Below, in pieces: positions 26,657 to 35,085 of a stretch of 64,000 bases of DNA. Below the pieces are notes generated by a model. The model did no database searches. It worked only from the letters and a program-made list of their open reading frames with translations, and was not told where the DNA came from. Position numbers and translations under genes: made by a program. Source of the stretch: Nonomuraea roseoviolacea subsp. carminata (GTDB lineage Bacteria > Actinomycetota > Actinomycetes > Streptosporangiales > Streptosporangiaceae); assembly GCF_024172185.1 (NCBI RefSeq), contig NZ_JAMZEC010000001.1:4732001-4796000 (forward strand). Direction: 5' to 3'. Within the stretch, counting starts at the first letter, position 1. Every line of letters begins with the position of its first letter.

Positions 26657-26689
26657 GCTAGTCTCGTCACGTTCCGTGTAACGACTAGC
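26657..26689 (+). promoter_or_regulatory. Inverted repeat upstream of the first sulfotransferase
   Basis: GCTAGTC at 26657-26663 pairs with GACTAGC at 26683-26689, and CGT/ACG extends it with a small bulge. It ends 20 bp before the GTG start, so it is either an operator or a leader hairpin. Confidence 0.4.
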
Positions 26690-26709
26690 ACAGGAAAGCC
26701 CATTCCCCC

Positions 26710-27627
26710 GTGACTCACCCTTCGACAGCCACCCGGGTGGTCTTCCTGGGCGGCCTCGGCCGTAGCGGTACCACGCTGCTGGAGAGGCTGCTGGGGGAGC
26801 TGCCCGGCGTGGCGCCCCTCGGTGAGGTCGTACACCTCTGGGCCCGCGGCGTCCTGGCCGGTGAGCCGTGCGGCTGCGGCCGGCCGTTCGGCGCGTGCCC
26901 GTTCTGGACGGCCGTCGGCGAGCACGCCTTCGGCGGCTGGACCCGGCCGCTCGCCGAGCGGGTCCTCGCGCTGCGCCGCCGCGTCGACCGTACCCGCCGC
27001 GTCCTGCGCATCGGCCACCCCGACCTGGACGAGTACGTCCACGCCTACCGCCGTATCCACGAAGCCGCCGCGCGGGTCGCCGGCGCCTCCGTCGTCATCG
27101 ACTCCAGCAAGCACGCCTCCCTGGCCCACTGCCTGGCCGAGGGCGGAGCGAGCATCCACGTCGTCCACGTGGTGCGCGACCCTCGGGCCGTCGCGCACTC
27201 CTGGCGCAAGGCCGTACGCCGGCCGGAGGACGGGCGGCCGATGACCCGCTGGGGCCCCGCCCGGACCGCGCTCCACTGGAGCGCCCAGAACGTCGCGCTC
27301 GACCTCCTCGCCCGCCGCGACCGGCGAGGCGGAGCGGACGTCCAGGTCACCCGGCTGCGGTACGAGGATCTCATCGCCGCGCCGGAGGCCACGCTGACCG
27401 ATCTCGCGCACCGGCTCGGGCTGCGCGCCGAGTTCCCGTTCGTGACCGGCTCGACGGCGCACATCACCACGGCCCACACGGTGTCGGGCAACCCCATGCG
27501 GTTCGCGGTGGGCCCGGTCGGGCTGGCACTCGACGAGTCGTGGCGCTCCGGCGCCCATCGCGGCCTGGTCGCCGCCCTCACCTGGCCGCTGCGCTCCCGG
27601 TACGGCTACCACGGGGTGACGGCATGA
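26710..27627 (+). CDS. Sulfotransferase 1
   Basis: PAPS-dependent sulfotransferase. The 5'-phosphosulfate loop is GGLGRSGTTLLERLLGELPG at the N-terminus, followed by IDSSKHASLA and the 3'-phosphate-binding HVVRDPRAVAHSW. 305 residues. GTG 26710 is chosen; the ribosome-binding site is weak (AGGAAA ~14 nt upstream). The C-terminal codons and stop are part of a 44-47 bp tandem duplication leading to the next gene. The acceptor is probably a polysaccharide or its lipid-linked precursor, inferred from neighbours. Confidence 0.88.
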   Translation: MTHPSTATRVVFLGGLGRSGTTLLERLLGELPGVAPLGEVVHLWARGVLAGEPCGCGRPFGACPFWTAVGEHAFGGWTRPLAERVLALRRRVDRTRRVLRIGHPDLDEYVHAYRRIHEAAARVAGASVVIDSSKHASLAHCLAEGGASIHVVHVVRDPRAVAHSWRKAVRRPEDGRPMTRWGPARTALHWSAQNVALDLLARRDRRGGADVQVTRLRYEDLIAAPEATLTDLAHRLGLRAEFPFVTGSTAHITTAHTVSGNPMRFAVGPVGLALDESWRSGAHRGLVAALTWPLRSRYGYHGVTA

Positions 27628-27718
27628 GATGGCGGCTGCGGCTCCGGTACGACGGCCGCGGGGTGACGGCATGAGGCGGCTGCGGTTCCGGTACGGCCGC
27701 CGCGGGGTGATGGCATGA
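27598..27718. repeat. Triplicated stop/start junction between sulfotransferase and glycosyltransferase
   Basis: Three copies of a block ending CGGGGTGA(C/T)GGCATGA, with ATGA at 27624, 27671 and 27715. The first ATGA gives the sulfotransferase stop, the third gives the glycosyltransferase start. Spacings are 47 and 44 bp. Confidence 0.9.
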
Positions 27719-28644
27719 CGCGGCCGGCCGGAGAGGCGGCGCCGTCGGTCGGCGTGGTGATCCCCACGCGCGGAGACCGGCCAGTCCACCTCGGCGTCGC
27801 CGTCCGCGCGGCGCTGGAGCAGGAGCACCCGGGCAGGATCTCCGTGGTCGTGGTGGCCGACGGCGCGCCGCACGAGACGGTGGCCGACCGGCTCGCCGGC
27901 GTTCCGACGCGGGCCGGCCGCGACGTCCGCGTGCTGCCCAACTGCCTCACCCCCGGCCTCCCCGGGGCGCGCAACACCGGGATCGCCGCCTCCCACACCG
28001 ACTTGATCGCGTTCTGCGACGACGACGACCAGTGGCTGCCCGGCAAGCTCGCCGCCCAGGTCGCCGCGCTGGCCGAGACGGGCGCCGAGTTCGCGAGCTG
28101 CGGGATCGAGGTCGAGCACGGCGGGCACCGGGTGCCACGGCTGGCCGGCGCCACCACCGTGACCGAGGCCGACCTGCTGCGCTCGCGCATGGTGATGGTG
28201 CACTCTTCGACGTTCCTGTTCCGGCGGGGCGCGCTGTGGGTGGACGAGAGTGCCCCCTGCGGTCAGAACGAGGACTGGGACTTCGCCCTGCGCGCCGCCC
28301 GCCGCCATCCGCTCGCGAACGTCGATCGTCCCCTCGTACGCGTCCGCTGGGGCTCGTCCCACTACGCGGCCCGATGGGGCGAGCGCATCGCCGGGCTGGA
28401 GTGGATGCTGGCCCGGCACGCCGGCCTGGCCGCCGACCCGCGCGGCGCCGCCCGCGTCTACGGCCAGCTCGCCTTCCACCACGCCGCGCTGGGCCACCGG
28501 CGCGAGGCGGGACGCTGGGCGCTGCGCGCGTTCGCCACCCGGCGCTCGGAGCCGCGCGCGCCCATCGCGCTCGCGGTGGCGGCCGGCCTCATCCCGGCGG
28601 CCAGGGTGCTGTCACTGCTCCACGACCGCGGACACGGCATTTGA
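27715..28644 (+). CDS. Family 2 glycosyltransferase
   Basis: GT-A fold inverting glycosyltransferase. N-terminal SVGVVIPTRGDRPVHLGVAV, then GLPGARNTGIAASHTDLIAFCDDDDQWLPGKL containing the metal/nucleotide-binding Asp cluster, and QNEDWDFALRA with the likely catalytic base. 309 residues; no membrane segment. Adds a sugar to the growing lipid-linked repeat unit (inference from island context). Start ATG lies in the last copy of the junction repeat. Confidence 0.88.
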   Translation: MTRPAGEAAPSVGVVIPTRGDRPVHLGVAVRAALEQEHPGRISVVVVADGAPHETVADRLAGVPTRAGRDVRVLPNCLTPGLPGARNTGIAASHTDLIAFCDDDDQWLPGKLAAQVAALAETGAEFASCGIEVEHGGHRVPRLAGATTVTEADLLRSRMVMVHSSTFLFRRGALWVDESAPCGQNEDWDFALRAARRHPLANVDRPLVRVRWGSSHYAARWGERIAGLEWMLARHAGLAADPRGAARVYGQLAFHHAALGHRREAGRWALRAFATRRSEPRAPIALAVAAGLIPAARVLSLLHDRGHGI

Positions 28645-28783
28645 CCCGGCCCGATCCTGTCTGGCCGGGCGGCGCACGGTTGATCCGCTCTGGCCCTCTC
28701 TCGCCGGTACGAGCACGCGTCGCGACGGACCGGCCTCGATCGGCAGGGCTCGGGAGCACCCGCGGCGAGACGTCCACGCCGGT

Positions 28784-28880
28784 GGAGGGCGGCCGCACGG
28801 AGGAGACATTCCCGGCTGGCGGAGGGCGGCCCCGCGGAGGAGACGTTCCAGGCTGACGGAGGGCGGCAGCGAGGGGAGGC
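28784..28880. repeat. 37-bp tandem repeat between glycosyltransferase genes
   Basis: Units starting GGAGGGCGGC at 28784, 28821 and 28858, the last partial. They share GGAGGAGAC(A/G)TTCC. They lie in the gene-free stretch 28645-28971, in which I see nothing else. Confidence 0.7.
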
Positions 28881-28971
28881 CCCGGGATTGGCAGGACGGC
28901 GCAGTGTGGAGGAGGCGTTCCCGTTGCGAGGAGAGGAGGCGGCGTCGGTCCTCGCGGAAGGGGTCGGTCAG

Positions 28972-29745
28972 GTGCCTGAGGCGCCTCGCCGCGTGCTCGT
29001 CGGCGGGGTGACCGTCGACGCGCTGAGTGAGGCGCAGGTGGTGGCGCGCGTGGTGGCCGGGCTGGCGGCCGGTCGCGGCGGACGCATCGTCACCCCCAAC
29101 GTCGACATCTGCCGCTCCGCCGCCGCCGACCCCGCGCTGAGGGAGCTGGTCAACACCGCCGACCTGGTCGTGGCCGACGGGATGCCGCTGGTGTGGGCCT
29201 CGCGGCTGCTGGGCGTGCCGCTGCCCGAGCGCGTCACCGGCGCCGACCTGATCTGGTCGCTGAGCGGCCCGGCGGCCGAGCGCGGGTGGCCGGTGTACCT
29301 GCTCGGCGGGCCGCCCGGGGTGGCCGTGTCGGCGGCGCGGGCGCTCGTCCGCCGCCTTCCCGGCCTGAGGGTCTGCGGGGTCGAGTCCCCGCCGTACGCC
29401 TTCGACCGCACCGCCGCGGGGACGGCCCGGGTGCTGCGCCGGGTGGTGGCGGCCCGGCCCAGGATCGTGTTCGTGGGGCTCGGGTTCCCGCGCCAGGACC
29501 GGCTCGTGGCCGTGCTGCGCGAGCGGCTCCCGGACGCCTGGTTCGTGGGCTGCGGGGCGGCCCTCGCCTTCGCCGGGGGTACGGTGCCCCGGGCGCCCGG
29601 GTGGATGCGGCGGGCCGGGCTGGAGTGGGCGTTCCGCCTGGCGACGGACCCGGGACGACTGGCGCGCCGCTACCTCGTGGACGACCTGCCCTTCGCCGCC
29701 CGCCTCCTCGCCACCAGCCTCCTGACCCGCCGCCCCACCTGCTGA
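28972..29745 (+). CDS. WecG/TagA/CpsF-family glycosyltransferase
   Basis: GT26-family enzyme; relatives transfer ManNAc-type or glucose residues to polyprenyl-linked sugars. Signature blocks: TPNVDICRSAAADPALRELV, DLVVADGMPLVWASRLLG, ERVTGADLI, VYLLGGPPGVA and VFVGLGFPRQD, then GWMRRAGLEWAFRL. Start is uncertain: GTG 28972 fits family length (257 residues) and follows GGAAGGGG; in-frame TTG 28888 and 28924 are possible. Convergent with sulfotransferase 2, 14 bp away. Confidence 0.9.
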   Translation: MPEAPRRVLVGGVTVDALSEAQVVARVVAGLAAGRGGRIVTPNVDICRSAAADPALRELVNTADLVVADGMPLVWASRLLGVPLPERVTGADLIWSLSGPAAERGWPVYLLGGPPGVAVSAARALVRRLPGLRVCGVESPPYAFDRTAAGTARVLRRVVAARPRIVFVGLGFPRQDRLVAVLRERLPDAWFVGCGAALAFAGGTVPRAPGWMRRAGLEWAFRLATDPGRLARRYLVDDLPFAARLLATSLLTRRPTC

Positions 29746-29759
29746 CCCTCCGTGGCGGG

Positions 29760-30665
29760 TCACGGGGTGGTGGTGAGGGCGCGGATGCGGGTGACGTCCT
29801 CGGGCGTCAGCCCTCGCGTGGCCCTGGTCAGGGCCTGACGGGAGTCCATCCGCCGGTACGCCGTCCGCGACAGCCCCGACCAGGCGAACCCGCCACGCCC
29901 CTCGCTCCCGCCGCCCGTGCACGCCCTCCGCACCCGCCGCTCGACGACCCGCGACCAGGTCAGCCCCGCGTGCCCGTACAGGTGCCGGAACCCGGCCACC
30001 GGATCGGCCGCCAGCCACTCGTACCCCACGATCAGGATCCCCGGCGTGCGGGCCAGGATCCGGTGCGTCGCCCGCCACAGCGCCGCCGCCTTGGCGATCC
30101 GGTCGGTGGAGTCGGCGAGCGGGCGCAGCTCCAGCAGTTCGGGGTGGTCGCGGACCAGCAGGGGTTGGTCGAGGAGCTCGTGGAAGGAGACGGTCCAGCC
30201 GAGCCGCTGCCAGCTCGCCACGAAGGAGACCGGGTCGCGTTCGAGCGCGATCACCGTGCAGCCGAGCCGGCGGGCGAACCAGGCGGCCGACAGCACCGCG
30301 AACGGGTCGTCGAGCAGCGCCCGCCGTCCCGTCAGCCGGCCGAGCGTGAACGACGTGCCGTACTTGAGCAGCCGCGCGAGGTCGTCCGGCGAGCGGTTGG
30401 CGCGCAGCTCGGCGCCGAACCGGTAGCGCAGGGCGACCGTGTCGCGGAAGGCGGGCAGCCAGTCGGCGGTGTTGTCGTCGCAGATGTACTGGAAACGGTG
30501 CGTGACGGTCGCGCGCAGGACCCCGGGGGAGCGGCCGGGCGGGCGCTGGGGGTTGAGCGGCTCGTTGACGTAGACGGCCTCGCGGCCGGCCGTGAGCATC
30601 TTGCCGGTCCAGCTCGTACCGCTCCTGGGCAGCCCCGTGACGAGAACGGGCGGACCGGCCGTCAT
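29760..30665 (-). CDS. Sulfotransferase 2
   Basis: PAPS-dependent sulfotransferase with the 5'-phosphosulfate loop TGLPRSGTSWTGKML at residue ~10 and the 3'-phosphate-binding ALERDPVSFVASW. 301 residues. It differs clearly from the other two island sulfotransferases, so it probably modifies another position. Last gene of the minus-strand operon, 61 bp after the flippase. Start ATG 30665 has no clear ribosome-binding site. Confidence 0.86.
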   Translation of the reverse strand: MTAGPPVLVTGLPRSGTSWTGKMLTAGREAVYVNEPLNPQRPPGRSPGVLRATVTHRFQYICDDNTADWLPAFRDTVALRYRFGAELRANRSPDDLARLLKYGTSFTLGRLTGRRALLDDPFAVLSAAWFARRLGCTVIALERDPVSFVASWQRLGWTVSFHELLDQPLLVRDHPELLELRPLADSTDRIAKAAALWRATHRILARTPGILIVGYEWLAADPVAGFRHLYGHAGLTWSRVVERRVRRACTGGGSEGRGGFAWSGLSRTAYRRMDSRQALTRATRGLTPEDVTRIRALTTTP

Positions 30666-30726
30666 ACGGCGGCCCGGGCGCGAACACGGGTGGGTATGGA
30701 GCGGTGTGGGCGTGGACGGTGGGTGG

Positions 30727-32031
30727 TCATGCGGCGGACCAGGAGCGGACGCGGAAGGCGGTCAGCGTGTGGCGGCCGAAGGGGCGCAGGCCGTAGCGGC
30801 GGTGCAGCCGCCACAGCGGCAGCAGGTTCTTCACCAGCGTCCCGCCCGACCACCCGAGCGCGGCCCCCAGCGCCCCATGCCCCGGGATCAGCGCCACGTC
30901 GAGCGCGATCGTCGCGGCCGTGGCGGCGACGAGGTTGGCGAGGCTGGCCGTGGTGTGTCCGGCCGCGGTCAGGACCACGTCCACCAGGCCGCAGGCCGTC
31001 GCCACCATCATCGTGGCGGCCAGCACCAGCGCCACGGGGACCGCCGCCGGGTACGCGGGCCCGAACAGGCCGAGCGCCCACGGCGCGAGCGCGGCGTACC
31101 CGAGCCAGACGGGCCACGTCGCCAGCACCAGCCACGCCGTCGTCACCTGGTACAGCTCCCGGGCGCGCGCGTGCTCGCCGTCGGCCAGCGCCCGTACGAG
31201 CCGAGCCTGTACGGCCTGCGCCATGCCCTGCCCGGCGAGCTGGCCGACGACCTTGAACCGGGTGGCCGCCGTGTAGACGGCCGCCTGGGCGGGACCGCCG
31301 AGCACGGCGACGATCACGATGTCGAGCCGCTGGAACACCGCCTGGACCGCCCCGGCCACCGACCGGGGGGCCGTGTGCCGCCACAGGTCGTGGGCCGTGC
31401 CGGGCAGGTAGGGGGTGCGCGGCACCCGGCCCCGCAGGCCGTACGCGGCGAGGACGAGCACCGGCAGGTACGGCAGAGCCCAGGCGAACGGCAGCCACGC
31501 GGGAGCCGCGGCGAGGGCTGCGGCGGTCACCAGGACGAGCTGGGCCACCGGCAGCAGCAGCCCGTCGAGCAGCACGGTGGGCCGCATCGCGCCGAACCCC
31601 CGGGTGGCGGCCAGCAGCACGTCACCGGCGACGATGACCGGCAGCGCCAGCGACAGGAACCCCAGCCGGGGGAACAGCAGCGCGGCGGCGGCCACGGAGA
31701 CCACCGCGCACGGCACCAACGCCGCCCGGATATATCCGGATATGCCGCGGTAGTCGTAGGTGGCGGCCCGGGCGATGAAGAACACCAGCCCGTTGCCCGC
31801 GTCCAGCTTGGCCACCCCCGCGGCCATGAGCGCCAGCGCGGTCATGGTGAAGAACGCCCCGGCCTGCTCGGCGGAGAAGGCCCTGGTGACGACCACCACG
31901 AGGAGGAACTGGGCCAGCGCGCCCGCGACTGCCCCGGCCAGCCCGGCGGCGCCCGCCCGCGCCACCTGCCCCAGGAGCGAGGCCGCGCCGGGGAGCGGGC
32001 GCCGGAGCACGGACCGGGTCAGCGACGCCAC
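30727..32031 (-). CDS. Polysaccharide flippase (Wzx/MATE-like)
   Basis: Polytopic membrane protein with 12 or so predicted helices, spread over 434 residues, in the pattern of Wzx-type lipid-linked oligosaccharide flippases. The N-terminal block FLLVVVVTRAFSAEQAGAFFTMTAL and the middle QRLDIVIVAVLGGPAQAAVYTAATRF are typical of the polysaccharide biosynthesis export family. GTG 32031 has GGAGGTGA 6 nt upstream and overlaps sulfotransferase 3 by 13 bp. It would move the repeat unit to the outer face of the membrane. Confidence 0.88.
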   Translation of the reverse strand: MASLTRSVLRRPLPGAASLLGQVARAGAAGLAGAVAGALAQFLLVVVVTRAFSAEQAGAFFTMTALALMAAGVAKLDAGNGLVFFIARAATYDYRGISGYIRAALVPCAVVSVAAAALLFPRLGFLSLALPVIVAGDVLLAATRGFGAMRPTVLLDGLLLPVAQLVLVTAAALAAAPAWLPFAWALPYLPVLVLAAYGLRGRVPRTPYLPGTAHDLWRHTAPRSVAGAVQAVFQRLDIVIVAVLGGPAQAAVYTAATRFKVVGQLAGQGMAQAVQARLVRALADGEHARARELYQVTTAWLVLATWPVWLGYAALAPWALGLFGPAYPAAVPVALVLAATMMVATACGLVDVVLTAAGHTTASLANLVAATAATIALDVALIPGHGALGAALGWSGGTLVKNLLPLWRLHRRYGLRPFGRHTLTAFRVRSWSAA

Positions 32032-32873
32032 GACGGCTCACCTCCGAGCCAGCGCACGAGCCGCGCGTCGTCCGCCTCGAAGTGGTCGCTCAGCCGCCGC
32101 CGCACCGACTCGGGCAGCGACTTGGGCCGCGACCGGCCGTTGTGCCGCTCGAAGACCGGATGGCCGAGGTGCGGCACCTCCAGGAAGTCCAGGACCCGGT
32201 CGTAGACGCCCTCCGGCTCGGCGAAGAACGCGTGGCTGTCGAGCACCAGGATGCGCTCGCGCCCGAACAGCGGCTCCAGCCGGTCGAGCTGCTCGGCGTA
32301 GCGGCCCCGGGCCAGGTAGGCGTGGTGGCGGTGGGAGTGGTGCAGGGAGTGCGGGCGCGTCCGCAGGCTCTCCTCGGCCCCGGCCAGCCGCGCGGCCTCC
32401 AGCTCCACCGCGTACTCGAAGTGCGACTCCGTCTCGAACCCCCGCGCCAGCTCGTGCGCGTGCGCCGAGCAGGCCCGCTCGACGGGGTCGCGCACCAGGA
32501 CCAGCAGCTTCACGCCGGGCAGGTCGGCGGCGATGCGCTCACCGGCCAGCGGGTGGAACAGGTAGTACGGCGACGACTCGAACGCCTGCGGCCGGGCGCC
32601 GTGCCGGCTCGCCGCCAGCGACGCGGCGGCCCGCAGCGGGAAGTGCGCCCGGTACCACGACGGGCCGCGCTCGTAGCCGACGTCGAAGTAGTGGACGCCC
32701 TTGTGCAGCACCGGCTTGAACAGCGCCGGATGCTGGGCCAGCGCCCGGTAGAGCGACGTGGTGCCGCACCGCTGCGCCCCCACGATAAGGAACGACGGCA
32801 GCAGCCGCGCCCCGGACGTCAGCCTGCCGGCGGTGCGCGACATGGCCAGCACCGCGTGCTTCCCGGCTCTCAC
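32019..32873 (-). CDS. Sulfotransferase 3 (heparan-type)
   Basis: Sulfotransferase of the broad heparan/chondroitin-like class. PAPS loop: FLIVGAQRCGTTSLYRALAQ at residue ~22; then KGVHYFD and the 3'-phosphate site LVLVRDPVERACSAHAHE; the end has the EVPHLGHPVFERHN region typical of these enzymes. GTG 32873 shares GTGA with the stop of the preceding gene and has GGAG upstream. 284 residues. Likely modifies the polysaccharide during or before export. Confidence 0.88.
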   Translation of the reverse strand: MRAGKHAVLAMSRTAGRLTSGARLLPSFLIVGAQRCGTTSLYRALAQHPALFKPVLHKGVHYFDVGYERGPSWYRAHFPLRAAASLAASRHGARPQAFESSPYYLFHPLAGERIAADLPGVKLLVLVRDPVERACSAHAHELARGFETESHFEYAVELEAARLAGAEESLRTRPHSLHHSHRHHAYLARGRYAEQLDRLEPLFGRERILVLDSHAFFAEPEGVYDRVLDFLEVPHLGHPVFERHNGRSRPKSLPESVRRRLSDHFEADDARLVRWLGGEPSWRR

Positions 32874-33793
32874 GGCAGCAGCTCCTGGTGGTCGACGAGG
32901 GGGCTGAGCCACACGTCCGGCGGGCCCAGCGGACTGTGGCCGTCGGCGGCGTGCCGGTCGGCCAGCTTGATGAGGTACAGCAGCGCCGTCCGCCGCGCCT
33001 GCGCGCCGGACACGCCGAGCGGCGCCAGCAGCCGTACGGCCTGCGCCAGGCACGCCCGCGCGGCCGTCGCCGGGTCCATCCGGCGCAGCGCCCGCTGGAA
33101 GAAGTGGTGGACCGCGTCGAACCCGTAGGGCACGCCCACCTCGTACCGCTCCCAGTCCCAGACCAGGAGCCGCCCGTCGGAGGACGGCGCGATGTTCCAC
33201 GGCGACAGGTCACCGTGCCAGGCGGCCCTGCCCGGCTCCCCGGTGCCGGCGATCTCGCGCACGGCGGCCGTCAGCAGCTCGGCAGGCACCCGGGACCGGC
33301 CGGGCCGCGGCGTCCGGCTCCGGCGCACGGGCAGCGGCGAGACGGCGAGCAGCTCCAGGCTGCGCCAGCGGCCGTGATGCAGCACGGTCGGCGCGACCAC
33401 CGTGGTGAGCGTCAGGGTGGCGAGCTTCCGCAGCGCCGCGGCCTCGTTGGCGACCAGCGCGGCGGTGCGCTCGGTGTCGCCGACCTTCACGTACGCGAGC
33501 AGCTCCCCGCCGGAGCGGGCCTCCAGGACCGGCTTGCGGTTGGCCCGCCGGGCGGGTCGCACGTGCAGGACGGTCTCGACGGGGACGCCGAACAGCTCGC
33601 CCAGATGGGCCGAGATGGACCCCTCGACCGGCACCACGAGCCGGCGGCCGACGTGCCACCAGCGGCGCGGCGCCAGCCGGCGGGGCAGCAGGGGATGGGG
33701 CAGCAGGCTGTGGGCCCGGGGCGAGCCCGAGCCGGGGTAGAGCAGCCGGACCGTGTCGTCGAGGTAGCCCAGGCGGATCTTGGCGTCGTTCAC
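32870..33793 (-). CDS. Aminoglycoside phosphotransferase-fold kinase
   Basis: APH-type kinase fold. The catalytic loop is AAWHGDLSPWNIA and the metal-binding motif VWDWERY. The N-terminal region (~1-120) has a lysine-containing strand in LLAYVKVGDTERTAALVANEAAAL. 307 residues. GTG 33793 overlaps the Wzy/ligase-like gene by four bases (GTGA). In polysaccharide loci such kinases may phosphorylate sugars or lipid-linked intermediates, but no substrate can be read from the sequence. Confidence 0.8.
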   Translation of the reverse strand: MNDAKIRLGYLDDTVRLLYPGSGSPRAHSLLPHPLLPRRLAPRRWWHVGRRLVVPVEGSISAHLGELFGVPVETVLHVRPARRANRKPVLEARSGGELLAYVKVGDTERTAALVANEAAALRKLATLTLTTVVAPTVLHHGRWRSLELLAVSPLPVRRSRTPRPGRSRVPAELLTAAVREIAGTGEPGRAAWHGDLSPWNIAPSSDGRLLVWDWERYEVGVPYGFDAVHHFFQRALRRMDPATAARACLAQAVRLLAPLGVSGAQARRTALLYLIKLADRHAADGHSPLGPPDVWLSPLVDHQELLP

Positions 33794-35085
33794 GAGCTGT
33801 TCCTCCACAGCAGGGCGAAGGAGATGAGATAGAGGATGAGGGGGGTGACCAGGCCGTCGTAGACGAGCATGTAGAGCAGCACGAGGGCCATCACCAGCAC
33901 GCCGGCCAGCCCGACGGGGCTGCGGTCGGACCAGTGGCGGCGGATCGCGCCGACGAAGAACGAGACGTACAGGGCCGCCCCGGTGAACCCCTGCGTGATG
34001 ACGAGCAGCCAGAGCTGGCCGTCGCTGCCCAGTGGCGGATGGCCGCAGCCGGAGCACCAGGCGGTCTTGCCGGTGGTGATCGTGCGGTGGTTGCCCAGGG
34101 CGTTGCGGGTGTTGCCGTAGCCGATCACGGGGGAGTGGGCGGCGGCCTTGATCGTCGCCGTCACCGTGAAGGCCCGGATGTCGTTGGAGTGGGGGTTGTC
34201 CAGCCGCTGCCCGACCAGCGCCGCCAGCGGGCTCAGCGCGAACACCAGGGCCCCGGCCACCGCCGCCCCGCACAACGCGAGGCGGGCCCGGCCGCCCACC
34301 CGCAGGACCACGTACAGGGCGCTCAGGCCGAGCCCGATCCACAGGCCGCGGTTGAGCGAGTAGACGACGGGGACCGCCGCCAGCGCCACCAGCGCCACGG
34401 CCGCCGCCCTGCGTGCCCGCCCGCCGTACACCCACCAGCCCACCACGAACCAGACCAGCAGCACCGACACGTTGCTGCCCCAGGCGTTGGCCCACTCGAA
34501 CGGCGCCTCCGGTCGCGGCGAGGCGTAGCCGAGGACCTTCTGGGTCTGGGCGGCGGTGGGGTGGACGAGGTTCTGGACGAACGGGTTGCCGCCGATCCAG
34601 TCGGGCAGCAGCAGCTCCACCGGCGAGGTGAACGAGAAGCCCGGGGCGAGCACGCCCAGCAGCCCGCCCGCCACGGTCACCACGAACAGCACGCCGAGCA
34701 TCCGCACCAGCGTGAGCTGCGGCAGCTCCCGATCGGTCAGGTTGCCCAGGTACAGCACGAGGACCAGCAGGGAGACGTAGAGGGCCAGCCGCATCGCGTA
34801 GCCGACGATCCGGCCCGCGCCCAGTTCGCCGTAGGTGCCGGGGGGCGACTCCGACAGCATGAGCGCGCTCAGGCCGTAGCCGGCGAGCAGCAGCAGCCAC
34901 AGCCCGAACCCGCGCGGCACCCGGATCGGCCTGCGCCGCCACAGGATGACCGCCATCGGCACGGCCAGCACGACCACCGCCAGCCCGCCGAACCCGAGCG
35001 CCCACCACACGGGGTAGCCGAGGAGCAGCGCACCGACGGGCCACGCGGGTCCTCTCACGAGGGGAAGCCGGGAGGGCGCGGCCAT
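33790..35085 (-). CDS. O-antigen polymerase/ligase-like membrane protein
   Basis: About ten to eleven membrane helices over 431 residues, with the Wzy_C-type signature VVYSLNRGLWIGLGL and a large extracytoplasmic loop before it (TDRELPQL to GGNPFVQNLV) and after it (IGYGNTRNALGNHRT). Would polymerise or attach flipped repeat units. ATG 35085 has GGAG 4 nt upstream; GTG 35058, giving a GTGA overlap with the Wzz stop as at the other junctions, is an alternative. Confidence 0.87.
   Translation of the reverse strand: MAAPSRLPLVRGPAWPVGALLLGYPVWWALGFGGLAVVVLAVPMAVILWRRRPIRVPRGFGLWLLLLAGYGLSALMLSESPPGTYGELGAGRIVGYAMRLALYVSLLVLVLYLGNLTDRELPQLTLVRMLGVLFVVTVAGGLLGVLAPGFSFTSPVELLLPDWIGGNPFVQNLVHPTAAQTQKVLGYASPRPEAPFEWANAWGSNVSVLLVWFVVGWWVYGGRARRAAAVALVALAAVPVVYSLNRGLWIGLGLSALYVVLRVGGRARLALCGAAVAGALVFALSPLAALVGQRLDNPHSNDIRAFTVTATIKAAAHSPVIGYGNTRNALGNHRTITTGKTAWCSGCGHPPLGSDGQLWLLVITQGFTGAALYVSFFVGAIRRHWSDRSPVGLAGVLVMALVLLYMLVYDGLVTPLILYLISFALLWRNSS

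Noticed and set aside
32870-33793. Antibiotic-resistance aminoglycoside phosphotransferase
   Set aside because: The fold is shared, but the gene is translationally coupled inside a polysaccharide operon, so resistance is not supported.
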